Of a stretch of DNA of 64,000 nucleotides, positions 1 to 7,972 are shown one piece after another (the stretch's first letter is position 1; each line of letters begins with the position of its first letter). Both the position numbers and the translations under genes were made by a program. Where the stretch lies: assembly GCA_015233365.1 (NCBI GenBank), contig JADFXU010000002.1, forward strand, positions 62,001-126,000. Reading direction: 5' to 3'. This stretch comes from Nitrospirota bacterium (GTDB lineage Bacteria; Nitrospirota; Thermodesulfovibrionia; Thermodesulfovibrionales; Dissulfurispiraceae). Below the pieces are notes generated by a model that saw only the letters and a program-made list of their open reading frames with translations, had not been told where the DNA came from and did not search any database.

Positions 1-951
1 GGTGACGTCGGCATCCTGGCTTGCATAAAACCCTCCCTCCGGACCTGAAAGGACATCCCTGGTAAAGCTGATAATTCCCATTGCGACTTCTTTGAAATAT
101 TCGTTGCCGAAAATGGACCAGGCATCGACATAATTTCGCAGAAGCCATGCATTATCGTCGGCCATTTTCTCGAAGTGAGGAACGGTCCATCCTTCATCAA
201 CAGAGTAGCGGTGGAACCCCCCCTTGAGCTGATCATGTGACCCGCCTTTGGCCATGGCCTCGAGTGTTTTTATCGCAGCGTGGCCGCACGGCTTATTGCC
301 TGTAAAAAAATACCTGTAAAGCAGGAATGAGATCGCGCCGGGCATGGGAAATTTCGGGGCAGTGCCGAAACCTCCGTTTAGAGGGTCAAACTGCGACAAT
401 ATAGTGCTCTGCGCGGCGTCAAGCAGCGCTCTATTTATTTCTCCCCGGCCAGCGGGTTTCAGCCTGATAAAATCCATGAGCCGTTCGGTAAAACTTTCGA
501 CTTCCTGCCTGTTGGACTGATACATTTTGATGATTTCCCTTAGCACCTTCTTAAAGCCCGGTCTTCCGAGGCTGTCTTCAGGCGGGAAATAGGTGCCTCC
601 GAAGAACGGCTTTTTGTCAGGGGTCAGGAAGACGCTCAGGGGCCAGCCGCCTCCGGCTCCAATTGCTGTCACCGCCCGCTGATAGCGTCTGTCGATATCC
701 GGCCGTTCATCCCTGTCGAGTTTAATGCTTACAAAATTCTCGTTGAGAAGCGCGGTAATTTCGTCATCGAAAAAACATTCTTTTGCCATTACATGACACC
801 AGTGGCACCATATGGCTCCGGAACTGAGGAAAACCGATTTGTTCTCTCGGCGCGCTTTTTCGAATGCTTCGTCGGACCAGGGATACCAATCTATTTTCTG
901 GTCAGCGGCATGTGTCAGATAGGGAGACCTCTCTCCAGCGAGTCTGTTCAT
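1..951 (-). CDS. YyaL/SSP411-family protein with thioredoxin-like N-terminus (C-terminus outside window)
   Basis: The reading frame is open from 951 down to base 1, giving the first 317 residues; the rest lies beyond the left edge. The N-terminus starts MNRLAGERSPYL and carries C49-H-W-C52-H, the thioredoxin-like motif of the YyaL/DUF255 family (human homologue SPATA20). The middle includes the family-typical stretches GGWPLSVFLTP and GGTYFPP, and the segment after about residue 170 belongs to the glycosidase-like six-hairpin domain. The family's substrate is not established; it is often called a thioredoxin-domain protein or putative N-acylglucosamine epimerase-like protein. The start codon overlaps the stop of the upstream gene (ATGA), so it is translationally coupled at the end of the sod operon. 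Confidence 0.88.
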   Translation of the reverse strand, partial: MNRLAGERSPYLTHAADQKIDWYPWSDEAFEKARRENKSVFLSSGAIWCHWCHVMAKECFFDDEITALLNENFVSIKLDRDERPDIDRRYQRAVTAIGAGGGWPLSVFLTPDKKPFFGGTYFPPEDSLGRPGFKKVLREIIKMYQSNRQEVESFTERLMDFIRLKPAGRGEINRALLDAAQSTILSQFDPLNGGFGTAPKFPMPGAISFLLYRYFFTGNKPCGHAAIKTLEAMAKGGSHDQLKGGFHRYSVDEGWTVPHFEKMADDNAWLLRNYVDAWSIFGNEYFKEVAMGIISFTRDVLSGPEGGFYASQDADVT

Positions 952-1364
952 TTTCTGAAAAACCCGAGTTTCTCGATCTCGGTCATTGCCCATTGATCTT
1001 CAAGCAATTCGTCCCCGGCCAGGTTTTCTTTTGTCCGCGCGTATTCCTTAAGAAAATACCAGGCTATACGTTTCTCAATGCTGTTGAGCCGTTTGTCCAC
1101 ATCCGCAGCAACATCTCTGACTGCCCACCGGACGCTTAGTCCGTTGATGATGCCGTCGAGCAGTTCATCGCTTATCTCCGCCTGCATCATCATAATTAGC
1201 CGGTCATTCTCTGTGATCAGTTTCATGGGCTGTGCAGGTTCACTCAGCGTGAGGTTCTTCTTTTTCGCCCAAGAAATTATACTTGGCACATAAAAAATAT
1301 CGGAAATGAAGAATTCCCTGCCGAGATTTCTCAACAACCCATCTAAGTCCTGAGTAAAAATCAT
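948..1364 (-). CDS. conserved-looking hypothetical protein, 138 aa
   Basis: A soluble 138-residue protein, rich in charged residues and predicted mostly helical. I do not recognise a family. No signal peptide, membrane span or cysteine motif is visible. Its stop overlaps the start of the YyaL-like gene in an ATGA junction, and it follows the 148-aa unknown gene by about 30 bases, so it is part of the same minus-strand operon that begins at superoxide dismutase. Function cannot be assigned from sequence; operon position allows only a vague link to redox maintenance. Confidence 0.7.
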   Translation of the reverse strand: MIFTQDLDGLLRNLGREFFISDIFYVPSIISWAKKKNLTLSEPAQPMKLITENDRLIMMMQAEISDELLDGIINGLSVRWAVRDVAADVDKRLNSIEKRIAWYFLKEYARTKENLAGDELLEDQWAMTEIEKLGFFRK

Positions 1365-1394
1365 TATGTCCTCCTTGCATCGCAGCTTGCAAGT

Positions 1395-1841
1395 CTAAAA
1401 TGTCGCCGGGTCTTCAGGGGGAAGCTCACTCTCGTCAAAGGGCATGACCCCGAGCTGTCTCATGACAGATTCGATCCCTTCAAGCATGGCTGAATAATCG
1501 TAATCGGACAGGCTTTCATGCAGAGCCTGATCCACTACCCGGTCAAAAGCTTCATAATCGAATGTCCTGTCAAGCACGCCGGACCGGGACAGCACATCAA
1601 AAATGGTTTTATCGTCGTTAAGGTTGTCATCAGCAGAAATGTTGAGCAATGCCCGATGACCGGGCAAGAGCAGGTACCACTGCATTGCGCTGCCCAGGGC
1701 ATCGTAAAGCGTCACAATGCCTGCCGCGATCTTTCCCTGTCTGAGCCTTCGCTTTCCACCCCGTATGTGCAGTTTTGCCTGTTGCAGCGCAGCTGCTTCA
1801 GGACCGAGTTCATCAGCGTTCATTAATCCCGCATGCGGCAT
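1395..1841 (-). CDS. hypothetical helical protein, 148 aa
   Basis: A soluble protein with a basic patch (residues about 27-37, GGKRRLRQGK), followed by a helix-rich segment (YDALGSAMQWYLL) and an acidic C-terminus ending in PPEDPATF. The look is of a small all-helical protein, loosely HEPN-like, but I see no RxxxxH catalytic motif, so I do not assign that family. It begins 4 bases after the membrane-protein gene stop and sits in the middle of the sod operon. No function is proposed. Confidence 0.65.
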   Translation of the reverse strand: MPHAGLMNADELGPEAAALQQAKLHIRGGKRRLRQGKIAAGIVTLYDALGSAMQWYLLLPGHRALLNISADDNLNDDKTIFDVLSRSGVLDRTFDYEAFDRVVDQALHESLSDYDYSAMLEGIESVMRQLGVMPFDESELPPEDPATF

Positions 1842-1845
1842 TGCA

Positions 1846-2247
1846 TCACCCTTTGAGGTGCAGATCGTAAAGCGCTTTGCCGATCAAAAAATCCACCCAC
1901 GATATCATTATATCGGGGAGCGTGGATTTTATCAGCATCGAGCCGGGGGGCAGGGATTTCGCTATCATTTCAGCAATGCTGAAATGGGCCATGAATACTG
2001 TCCCGTAAATGACTATCAAACCGTTAAGAAGATAACCATAAACAGCGGTCTTCCTGGACATGAAGAGCAGTGTAACAACTACAACATCAGTGAGCGGGAA
2101 TATAAAAGAGAGAAAACGCGTGCGGTCGAATAGGAAGACCCCGGGGTGCAGCTTGTCCGGCACCATGAAATTGTGAATACGCCAATGAAGCATTAATCCG
2201 GACAATGCTATGAGAAACAAAGCTGCCAGCAATACCTTCTTGTTCAT
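1846..2247 (-). CDS. small integral membrane protein, 133 aa
   Basis: The start is placed at the ATG at 2247 (MNKKVLL), because AAGGAG lies 8 bases upstream; a longer frame starting at 2271 has no ribosome binding site. Three or four hydrophobic segments are visible: residues about 4-22, 48-66 and 71-95, with a weaker one near 110-125. The arrangement resembles small DoxX- or DUF-type four-helix membrane proteins, but no diagnostic motif is present. It lies directly after the two tiny GWW/GH membrane proteins and probably acts with them at the membrane. Confidence 0.7.
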   Translation of the reverse strand: MNKKVLLAALFLIALSGLMLHWRIHNFMVPDKLHPGVFLFDRTRFLSFIFPLTDVVVVTLLFMSRKTAVYGYLLNGLIVIYGTVFMAHFSIAEMIAKSLPPGSMLIKSTLPDIMISWVDFLIGKALYDLHLKG

Positions 2248-2289
2248 GCCGCTCCTTAAGGATATGAGCAAGTTCTTTGCGCGGAGATC

Positions 2290-2394
2290 CTAAAACGTAA
2301 ATCTTGCCATATGGCCCAGATAAAAAGTCAACCCTATGGCAAGGATGTGGAGAATCCACCAGCCCGGCTTGTACCGCATAAAATGTTTCAGCAT
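2290..2394 (-). CDS. tiny single-span membrane protein, 34 aa (paralogue of next gene)
   Basis: ATG at 2394 follows the stop of the 37-aa gene by one base (TAATATG), showing tight coupling. The peptide has a short basic N-terminus and one hydrophobic helix containing GWW-x2-H-x7-F-Y-L-G-H (residues 11-28). The same pattern occurs in the preceding gene, so these are tandem paralogues. Two histidines 12 residues apart on one helix could bind a cofactor or metal, but this is inference. It is too short for normal ORF callers. I do not know the family. Confidence 0.7.
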   Translation of the reverse strand: MLKHFMRYKPGWWILHILAIGLTFYLGHMARFTF

Positions 2395-2395
2395 A

Positions 2396-2509
2396 TTACC
2401 TCCAGAGAAGATGCCCCAGTGTATAGGCGACGGATATACCGATAAAATGGACTATCCACCATCCGGTCCTCAGGAACGCTATCTTTCTGGAAAAACTTTC
2501 TTTCTCCAT
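2396..2509 (-). CDS. tiny single-span membrane protein, 37 aa, downstream of sod
   Basis: ATG at 2509 is 11 bases after the superoxide dismutase stop. The 37-residue product has a polar N-terminus (MEKESFSRKI) and one hydrophobic helix with GWW-x2-H-x7-Y-T-L-G-H at residues 16-33. It shares this spaced pattern with the neighbouring 34-aa protein, which supports both as real genes. The conserved tryptophans near one membrane face and the paired histidines suggest a subunit-like or cofactor-binding role; this is not established. Confidence 0.7.
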   Translation of the reverse strand: MEKESFSRKIAFLRTGWWIVHFIGISVAYTLGHLLWR

Positions 2510-2520
2510 GAACACAGATA

Positions 2521-3099
2521 CTATTTGAGGCGCGCCTCTACCGTCTTCCAGTCGATATTCTTGAAGAATGCCTCAATGTAATCAGCCCTCTTGAGTCCAT
2601 AGTCGGTCATGTAAGCATGCTCGAAAACATCCATTACCAATATCGGGTTGCCCCCCGCAGGGTGTCCGGCATCATGCTCATTTATCCAGAAATTGATGAG
2701 CTTACCGTTTGAAGTGTCCTGATAAAGCGCCACCCATCCTATGCCTCTCATGGCGCCTGTCGCCCTGAAGTGTTTTTCCCATGCCTCGTAGCTTCCGAAA
2801 TCCTCAGCAAGTTTTGCCGCCAGCTTGCCGTCTTTCTGTATGCCCGCCTTGCCGCCGAGATTGTCAAAGTAGTATTCATGAAGTCTCATGCCGTTGAATT
2901 CCCATCCAAGCCTTCTTTTCATTTCAGCAAACTCGGGCGTGCCTCCCTTGTCCTCTTTCATAATAGCTGCAAGAGAATCAAGCAGTTTGTTCGTGTTTGT
3001 GACATAACCCTGGTAAAGAGTGAAGTGGTTTTTCAGCAATGTCTCGCTGAAGCCTTCCATGCCGATAAGCTTTCCGTAGTCTGTTGCCGCATAAGACAT
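2521..3099 (-). CDS. sodB: iron/manganese superoxide dismutase
   Basis: Converts superoxide to oxygen and hydrogen peroxide in the cytoplasm; no signal peptide is present. The 192-residue length is normal. All four expected metal ligands are visible: H25, H74 (in RLHEYYFDNLGG), D157 and H161 (in DVFEHAY). The metal (Fe or Mn) cannot be fixed by eye. A ribosome binding site (AGGAGGGGC) lies just before the ATG. The gene heads a minus-strand operon that continues through two mini membrane proteins and four larger genes, which points to an oxygen-defence operon in an organism otherwise equipped for anaerobic metabolism. Confidence 0.95.
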   Translation of the reverse strand: MSYAATDYGKLIGMEGFSETLLKNHFTLYQGYVTNTNKLLDSLAAIMKEDKGGTPEFAEMKRRLGWEFNGMRLHEYYFDNLGGKAGIQKDGKLAAKLAEDFGSYEAWEKHFRATGAMRGIGWVALYQDTSNGKLINFWINEHDAGHPAGGNPILVMDVFEHAYMTDYGLKRADYIEAFFKNIDWKTVEARLK

Positions 3100-3271
3100 A
3101 GTGCCCCTCCTTTAAAAGTCGCGTTGTAAAGTTACAAAAAATTCTATTCCACTTTCGGAACATAATCAAGAGCTTGCTATTTTTCAGGATACTTGCTGCT
3201 TAACTCAATGCTATCAGAATTCTCATAAAAGTCAAATTACACAGCGTTGCGGAATAAGATGCTTTTATATT

Positions 3272-3315
3272 AAAAAGTTACCAACATTTTGTTAACTAAA
3301 TGTTGGTAACTTTTT
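3272..3315. other. long perfect hairpin with 18-bp arms in sod upstream region
   Basis: Bases 3272-3289 are the exact reverse complement of 3298-3315, separated by an 8-base loop that itself contains GTTAAC. The arms start with A5 and end with T5, so the structure has terminator-like tails in both directions. No gene immediately precedes it on either strand, so it may instead be an operator, an attenuator, a relic, or the end of an unrecognised transcript. Confidence 0.6.
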
Positions 3316-3544
3316 TTGTCAAGCCTGTATTTTTGTATTTTTCCCGCTATGTCCTGAAGTCTCCAGGCCCCGAAATAATCACGCACAAGGTTGTTATCAG
3401 GAGTAAACCCGGGAAACTCGCTGTCAGATTGCTCAGGGATATTTTCCCTCGTAATAACGGCGTCTCCGAAAAATCGCAGAGACACTCCATTATTTTTTTC
3501 CACAACATGCTAACATGTTATCATATTATAAAATCAGCATGATC

Positions 3545-3591
3545 TTAGTACTTCAATTCATAAATACGGTATCGCACCGAGAACGTCGATG
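3545..3591 (+). repeat. dispersed repeat, single half-element
   Basis: This stretch (CTTCAATTCATAAATACGGT followed by a GTCGCACCGAG-like block) matches, with about six differences over 47 bases, the reverse complement of 31448-31495, the right end of a palindromic element at 31.3-31.5 kb. It ends about 20 bases before the ribosome binding site of the DUF4139 gene. It looks like one end of a MITE- or REP-like family. Confidence 0.65.
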
Positions 3592-3619
3592 AATATGAAA
3601 ATTCTTCATGGAGGTTTCT

Positions 3620-5038
3620 ATGCGGATTAAGGGCATTGCTTTCATCATATTTGTTTTTTTCGCATTGCCGGGTATTTTTAATGATGCCTGTTTGGGCGGG
3701 ATGGTCCAATCGACTCAGGAACAGCAGAAGGAGGTCTATCTGACAATCTATAACTCCGGGATAGGACTTGTAAAAGACCGGCGGGATATTCCTTTGGGGA
3801 CCGGCATCCGGGAAATACTATTCGCTGATGTGGCACCCAAAATCATTCCATCCAGTGTGCGCGTCAACTCCCTCACAAGGCCGGACAGCTTGCAGGTCCT
3901 TGAGCAGCGTTATCAATATGACCTCATAAGCCCCGAAAAATTGCTCGATAAATTCGTAGGCAAAGAAGTGAAGCTCGTTTCCAAGAAACCTTATACCGAC
4001 ACGGAAGAGGTCGTGACTGCGCTTTTGCTCTCAAACCATAACGGTCCCGTTTTTAAAATAGGAGATGAGATCACATTTAATTACCCCGGGAGGATAATTT
4101 TTCCCAAGCTGCCTGAAAATGTAGCTTCGAAACCTTCTCTCTTTTGGCGGGTAAAAAGCTCGGCTCCGGAGCAGAGGATCGAGGCCGCTTATATAACCGA
4201 GGGGATCGACTGGAAGGCTGATTATACCCTGGACCTCAACGAAGCCGGCAATCAGGCAGACCTCAGCGGGTGGGTGACAATTAATAATCAGAGCGGCATT
4301 GCCTTTAATAATGCCCGCGTCAAACTTGTGGCTGGGGATATCAGCAGGGTGAGGGATCACGGCCCAGGGAAGATTATGCCCATGATGGCTGCCGCTGCAC
4401 CGGAGACTCCGGTCAAAGGAGAGAGCTTTTCGGAGTATCATCTTTACACTCTGGAGGCGCCCATTCAAATAAATGATAACGAGATAAAACAGATCGCCTT
4501 CCTGAATGCCCGCCATATCCTTTTAAATAAAGAGTTGGTGCTTAAAGGTGAAAGCGCTTATTTCACAAATAAATACGACAAACCTCTTCCTCAAAAAGTC
4601 GGGATATATTTCGATATGGTCAATACTGAGAAGAACGGGCCCGGCATTCCCCTGCCAGGGGGAGTGGTAAGGGTCTTCAAAAACGATAAAGAAGGCAATT
4701 CCCAACTTATCGGAGAGAACACTATTGTCCATACTCCCAAAGATGAAAAGCTGAGGATAAAAACCGGGGAGGCGTTTGATATCTCAGCCGACAGAAAACA
4801 GATGGAATGGAACAAAATTTCGCGCTTCACGTATGAAACCGTTTTTGAAATAACGTTGAGGAACCACGGGGCTGCGGACATTTCCGTTAAAGTCGTCGAA
4901 CCTATCCCCGGAGACTGGATAATTCTAACTTCATCGCACCCGCCCCAAAAAATCGATGCCAATACCGTTGAATTCATTGTACCGGTGCCCAAAGACGGGG
5001 AAACCCGGCTCACTTACAAGACACAGGTGACTTATTGA
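3620..5038 (+). CDS. secreted DUF4139-domain protein
   Basis: The start is taken at ATG 3620 (MRIKGIAF) because GGAGG lies 5 bases upstream; a further ATG at 3608 would include that site. A signal peptide covers roughly residues 1-26. The mature part begins with a beta-rich region (VYLTIYNSGIGLVKDRRDI) and continues through EGIDWKADYTLDL and an ETVFEITLRNH segment near the end, a layout typical of DUF4139 proteins. These are extracytoplasmic beta-sandwich proteins without a settled function. The gene precedes an ABC exporter permease by 16 bases and is probably the first gene of that operon, so it may be a periplasmic partner or cargo. Confidence 0.8.
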   Translation: MRIKGIAFIIFVFFALPGIFNDACLGGMVQSTQEQQKEVYLTIYNSGIGLVKDRRDIPLGTGIREILFADVAPKIIPSSVRVNSLTRPDSLQVLEQRYQYDLISPEKLLDKFVGKEVKLVSKKPYTDTEEVVTALLLSNHNGPVFKIGDEITFNYPGRIIFPKLPENVASKPSLFWRVKSSAPEQRIEAAYITEGIDWKADYTLDLNEAGNQADLSGWVTINNQSGIAFNNARVKLVAGDISRVRDHGPGKIMPMMAAAAPETPVKGESFSEYHLYTLEAPIQINDNEIKQIAFLNARHILLNKELVLKGESAYFTNKYDKPLPQKVGIYFDMVNTEKNGPGIPLPGGVVRVFKNDKEGNSQLIGENTIVHTPKDEKLRIKTGEAFDISADRKQMEWNKISRFTYETVFEITLRNHGAADISVKVVEPIPGDWIILTSSHPPQKIDANTVEFIVPVPKDGETRLTYKTQVTY

Positions 5039-5054
5039 AACGGGGAGATGAGCA

Positions 5055-6191
5055 ATGAAAGGGATCCTTAAAATAGCTTATAAACTATTGGTAAATGACA
5101 AAGGCAAATTCGCCGCACTGCTCGTCGGGATAACCTTTGCGGTTTTCTTAATGGTTATGATGACATCGATGTTCGCCGGTATTTTGCACAGGGCGTCTGC
5201 CACAGTCGTAAACATAGGAGCCAAGGTGTGGGTAATGGACCCTGCGGTAAATACGCCTGCCAACAGTATCCCGATGCCGGATTATGTGTTAGACGCGGTA
5301 CGGAGCATTAACGGAGTCAAATATGCAGTGCCTTTGTATTCCGGAGCGGGCCTTGCAAAGCTCCAGAACGGTGTATATCAGGCAGTAACAGTCATAGGGC
5401 TGGATGATGCAACCCTGTTTGGAAGGCCCGATCTCCTTCAGGGGAACATCGAGGACATCTATGCCGAAAATTCATTTATTGTGGTCAGGGATTCGGAATA
5501 CCCGAAACTTGGAAAACCGCAGCTCGGCACCGAATTCGAAATAAACGACCATAAGGGTGTTATTGTCGGCATAGCACAGGTCAGCGTTGGTTCCCTGTTT
5601 GGAACTCCCACTCTGTATACCACATACAACAGGGCCATTCAGTATATTCCTTCAATGAGGTTCACCATTTCATATATTATTGTAGAACCCAAGAGCATAA
5701 CGGCCGTACCCTACATCAAACAGCAGATAAGATCGCTCGGCTATGAAGCTCTCACAAAGGATGAATTCATCCGGAAAATTTCGACTTATTATAAATACCA
5801 GACAGGGCTGGGCATGAACGTGCTCTTAATGACAATAATAAGTTTTATTGTAGGATTGTCAATCTCAGGGCAGACCTTCTATACTTTCATACTGGAGAAC
5901 CTTGAAAAATTCGGTGCGTTGAAGGCAATAGGCGCCAAGGGCTCTGAACTAATATATATGATATTATTCCAGGCGACATTTACGGCCCTCACAGGTTATG
6001 GGATGGGAATCGGACTGGCGGCGGTCATAATAACGCTGGCCAAACTCAGGCTTCCGAGCTATGCAGCCATGATAACTTTTACAAACCTGGGATTTGCTTT
6101 TGTGATGGTACTGATTATAGCCGCGATTTCGAGTTATATTGGAGTAAGGAAAGTAATCAGAATAGAGCCTTTCGATATTTTCAGAGGTTAA
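5055..6191 (+). CDS. ABC transporter permease, DevC/FtsX-MacB type
   Basis: Integral membrane subunit of an ABC exporter, 378 residues. One N-terminal span (about residues 18-42) is followed by a long extracytoplasmic domain (about 43-255) and then three C-terminal spans, the FtsX/MacB topology. The segment EKFGALKAIGAKGSELIYMI is the usual cytoplasmic coupling region of this family. A likely ribosome binding site (GGGGAGATGAGC) precedes the ATG. It is followed two bases later by its ATPase and then by a membrane fusion protein and outer-membrane factor, matching the DevBCA-TolC type of tripartite exporter. Substrate unknown. Confidence 0.88.
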   Translation: MKGILKIAYKLLVNDKGKFAALLVGITFAVFLMVMMTSMFAGILHRASATVVNIGAKVWVMDPAVNTPANSIPMPDYVLDAVRSINGVKYAVPLYSGAGLAKLQNGVYQAVTVIGLDDATLFGRPDLLQGNIEDIYAENSFIVVRDSEYPKLGKPQLGTEFEINDHKGVIVGIAQVSVGSLFGTPTLYTTYNRAIQYIPSMRFTISYIIVEPKSITAVPYIKQQIRSLGYEALTKDEFIRKISTYYKYQTGLGMNVLLMTIISFIVGLSISGQTFYTFILENLEKFGALKAIGAKGSELIYMILFQATFTALTGYGMGIGLAAVIITLAKLRLPSYAAMITFTNLGFAFVMVLIIAAISSYIGVRKVIRIEPFDIFRG

Positions 6192-6192
6192 A

Positions 6193-6897
6193 ATGGCCAA
6201 TCTTGCAGTAAAGGCGAACAAACTGGTCAAATGGTTTGGAGAGGGCGAAGCCAAAACTTACGCCGTGAGAGACGTCAGCTTCGAGGCCTGCTTTGGTGAA
6301 ATGCTGTATATAGAAGGCCCATCGGGGAGCGGCAAAACCACATTGTTAAGTATTATATCGGGTATTCTCAGACCGAATTCGGGCACTGTAATTGTAGATG
6401 ATGAAGATATCTGGAGTTTGACCGGCGACCAGATCGCTGATTTCAGATTGAATAAGGTGGGGTTCGTTTTTCAGGATTACCACCTGTTCCCAAAACTGAC
6501 TACGGTGGAAAACGCGGCGATTCCCCTGATTTTGAAAAAGGTCGACTGGAATGAGTCCCTGGACATTGCCATGAAGTATCTGGAAATAGTGGGGATCAAG
6601 GACCGGGCGCAGCTCCCTCCGGTCAAATTGAGCGGAGGGGAGCAGCAACGGGTGGCAATAGCAAGGGCAATAGCGAGCAGCCCCGATATCCTGATTTTCG
6701 ACGAGCCTACCGCATCCCTGGATGGGGAAACAGGAAGAAGAATTGTGGAATTTGTAAAAAAAGAGATCTTGAACGAGAAAAGGTGCATTATAATTGTGAC
6801 GCATGACAGCAGGATATTCGAATACGCCGACAGGATAATGAAAATGGCTGACGGCAGGATAACAGGAATCACAAAAGGGGGGGTATGTGAGGAATAA
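6193..6897 (+). CDS. ABC transporter ATP-binding protein, DevA/LolD type
   Basis: Cytoplasmic ATPase of 234 residues that powers the adjacent permease. Walker A is GPSGSGKTTL, the signature is LSGGEQQRVAIARA, Walker B is ILIFDEPTASLD and the switch histidine is in VTHDS. This is the MacB/LolD/DevA branch, which drives export or lipoprotein release rather than import. The end of the frame overlaps the GTG start of the membrane fusion gene by 11 bases, indicating coupled translation. Confidence 0.92.
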   Translation: MANLAVKANKLVKWFGEGEAKTYAVRDVSFEACFGEMLYIEGPSGSGKTTLLSIISGILRPNSGTVIVDDEDIWSLTGDQIADFRLNKVGFVFQDYHLFPKLTTVENAAIPLILKKVDWNESLDIAMKYLEIVGIKDRAQLPPVKLSGGEQQRVAIARAIASSPDILIFDEPTASLDGETGRRIVEFVKKEILNEKRCIIIVTHDSRIFEYADRIMKMADGRITGITKGGVCEE

Positions 6898-7972
6898 GAT
6901 ATTATTTTCTCTTTCAATTATAGGTATTTTAATCGCTCTGATAAGCGCATATATATACGGCATTGAAAAAAAGCCTTTGCCCCCGGTGTTCAGTCCGGCC
7001 TCCAATCCTTATGCAAAGGGCGTCTATGCCAACGGCATCATTGAAAGCTACCAGACGCATGGAGCTAATATCAACATATACCCTGAAGTGCCGGGAACTG
7101 TACTAAAAATCCCGGTTGCCGAAGGGGAGAACGTACATCGGGGGACCCAGCTGCTGATTATGGACGATTCCGTGCAAAGGGCAACAGCCGAGCAGCTGAA
7201 GTCGCAGGCCGAAGCTGCCCGTGCCCTCCTGGAAGAGCTTAAGGCCCAACCGAGAAAAGAAAACCTCGAAATTGCAAAAGCGCAGGTCGAATTGGCCGAT
7301 GCCGGCCTCAAGACCTCGCAGGACCAGTTGGACAAGTTAACGAAATCTTATGAACTGAATCCGAAGTCAGTGAGTAAAAACGACCTGGACAATGCGGAGA
7401 ATGCGGTCAAGACGGCAAAAGCAAATCTCGAAGTCGCCCGGAAGCAATACGAACTTACGAGGGCAGGTGCCTGGATTTATGACGTAAGAAACCAGGAAAA
7501 CCAGTACAAGGCGCTGATAAAAGCGTACATGGCTTCAAGTGCTCTGCTGGACAAGTACGTTATAAAAGCTCCGGGAGATGGAGTGGTTCTGGCCATAAAT
7601 GCTGCGGTTGGCAGCTACATTTCCCCGCAAGGCGCATATGACACATACACGCAGGGTGCTGATCCGGTCATTGTCATGGGAGGACCGCAAAACTTCATTG
7701 GCGTCAGATGTTATATTGATGAGATCCTTGTTCACAGACTGCCCCCGGCATCACAAATGCACGCGCAAATGTTCATACGGGGCACTAATATCAATATTCC
7801 ACTGGAATATGTGCGGGTGCAGCCTTATGTATCGCCTAAAATCGAATTATCCAATCAGAGGACTGAAAGGGTGGATGTGAGGGTATTGCCGGTAATATTC
7901 AGGTTCGCCAAGCCCGGGAATATTGACCTTTATCCAGGGCAACTTGTGGATGTTTATATTGGAGAGAAATGA
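6887..7972 (+). CDS. HlyD/DevB-type membrane fusion protein
   Basis: Starts with GTG at 6887 inside the ATPase gene, with a G-rich stretch upstream as ribosome binding site. The N-terminal hydrophobic segment (residues about 3-24) anchors the protein in the inner membrane. The mature part has the lipoyl-like half motifs (PEVPGTVLKIPVAEGENV near residue 65 and VIKAPGDGVVLAINAAVGSY near 225), with a long coiled coil between them rich in A, K, E and Q. This is the periplasmic adaptor linking the permease to the outer-membrane channel encoded next. Its last codons overlap the next gene start in ATGA. Confidence 0.9.
   Translation: MRNKILFSLSIIGILIALISAYIYGIEKKPLPPVFSPASNPYAKGVYANGIIESYQTHGANINIYPEVPGTVLKIPVAEGENVHRGTQLLIMDDSVQRATAEQLKSQAEAARALLEELKAQPRKENLEIAKAQVELADAGLKTSQDQLDKLTKSYELNPKSVSKNDLDNAENAVKTAKANLEVARKQYELTRAGAWIYDVRNQENQYKALIKAYMASSALLDKYVIKAPGDGVVLAINAAVGSYISPQGAYDTYTQGADPVIVMGGPQNFIGVRCYIDEILVHRLPPASQMHAQMFIRGTNINIPLEYVRVQPYVSPKIELSNQRTERVDVRVLPVIFRFAKPGNIDLYPGQLVDVYIGEK

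Noticed and set aside
3100-3150. Possible Pho box before sod
   Set aside because: TTGTAAC occurs once and there is no 11-bp spaced series.
3270-3503. 77-residue minus-strand frame upstream of sod
   Set aside because: The hairpin at 3272-3315 lies within its 3' end, there is no ribosome binding site and no domain, so it is probably non-coding.
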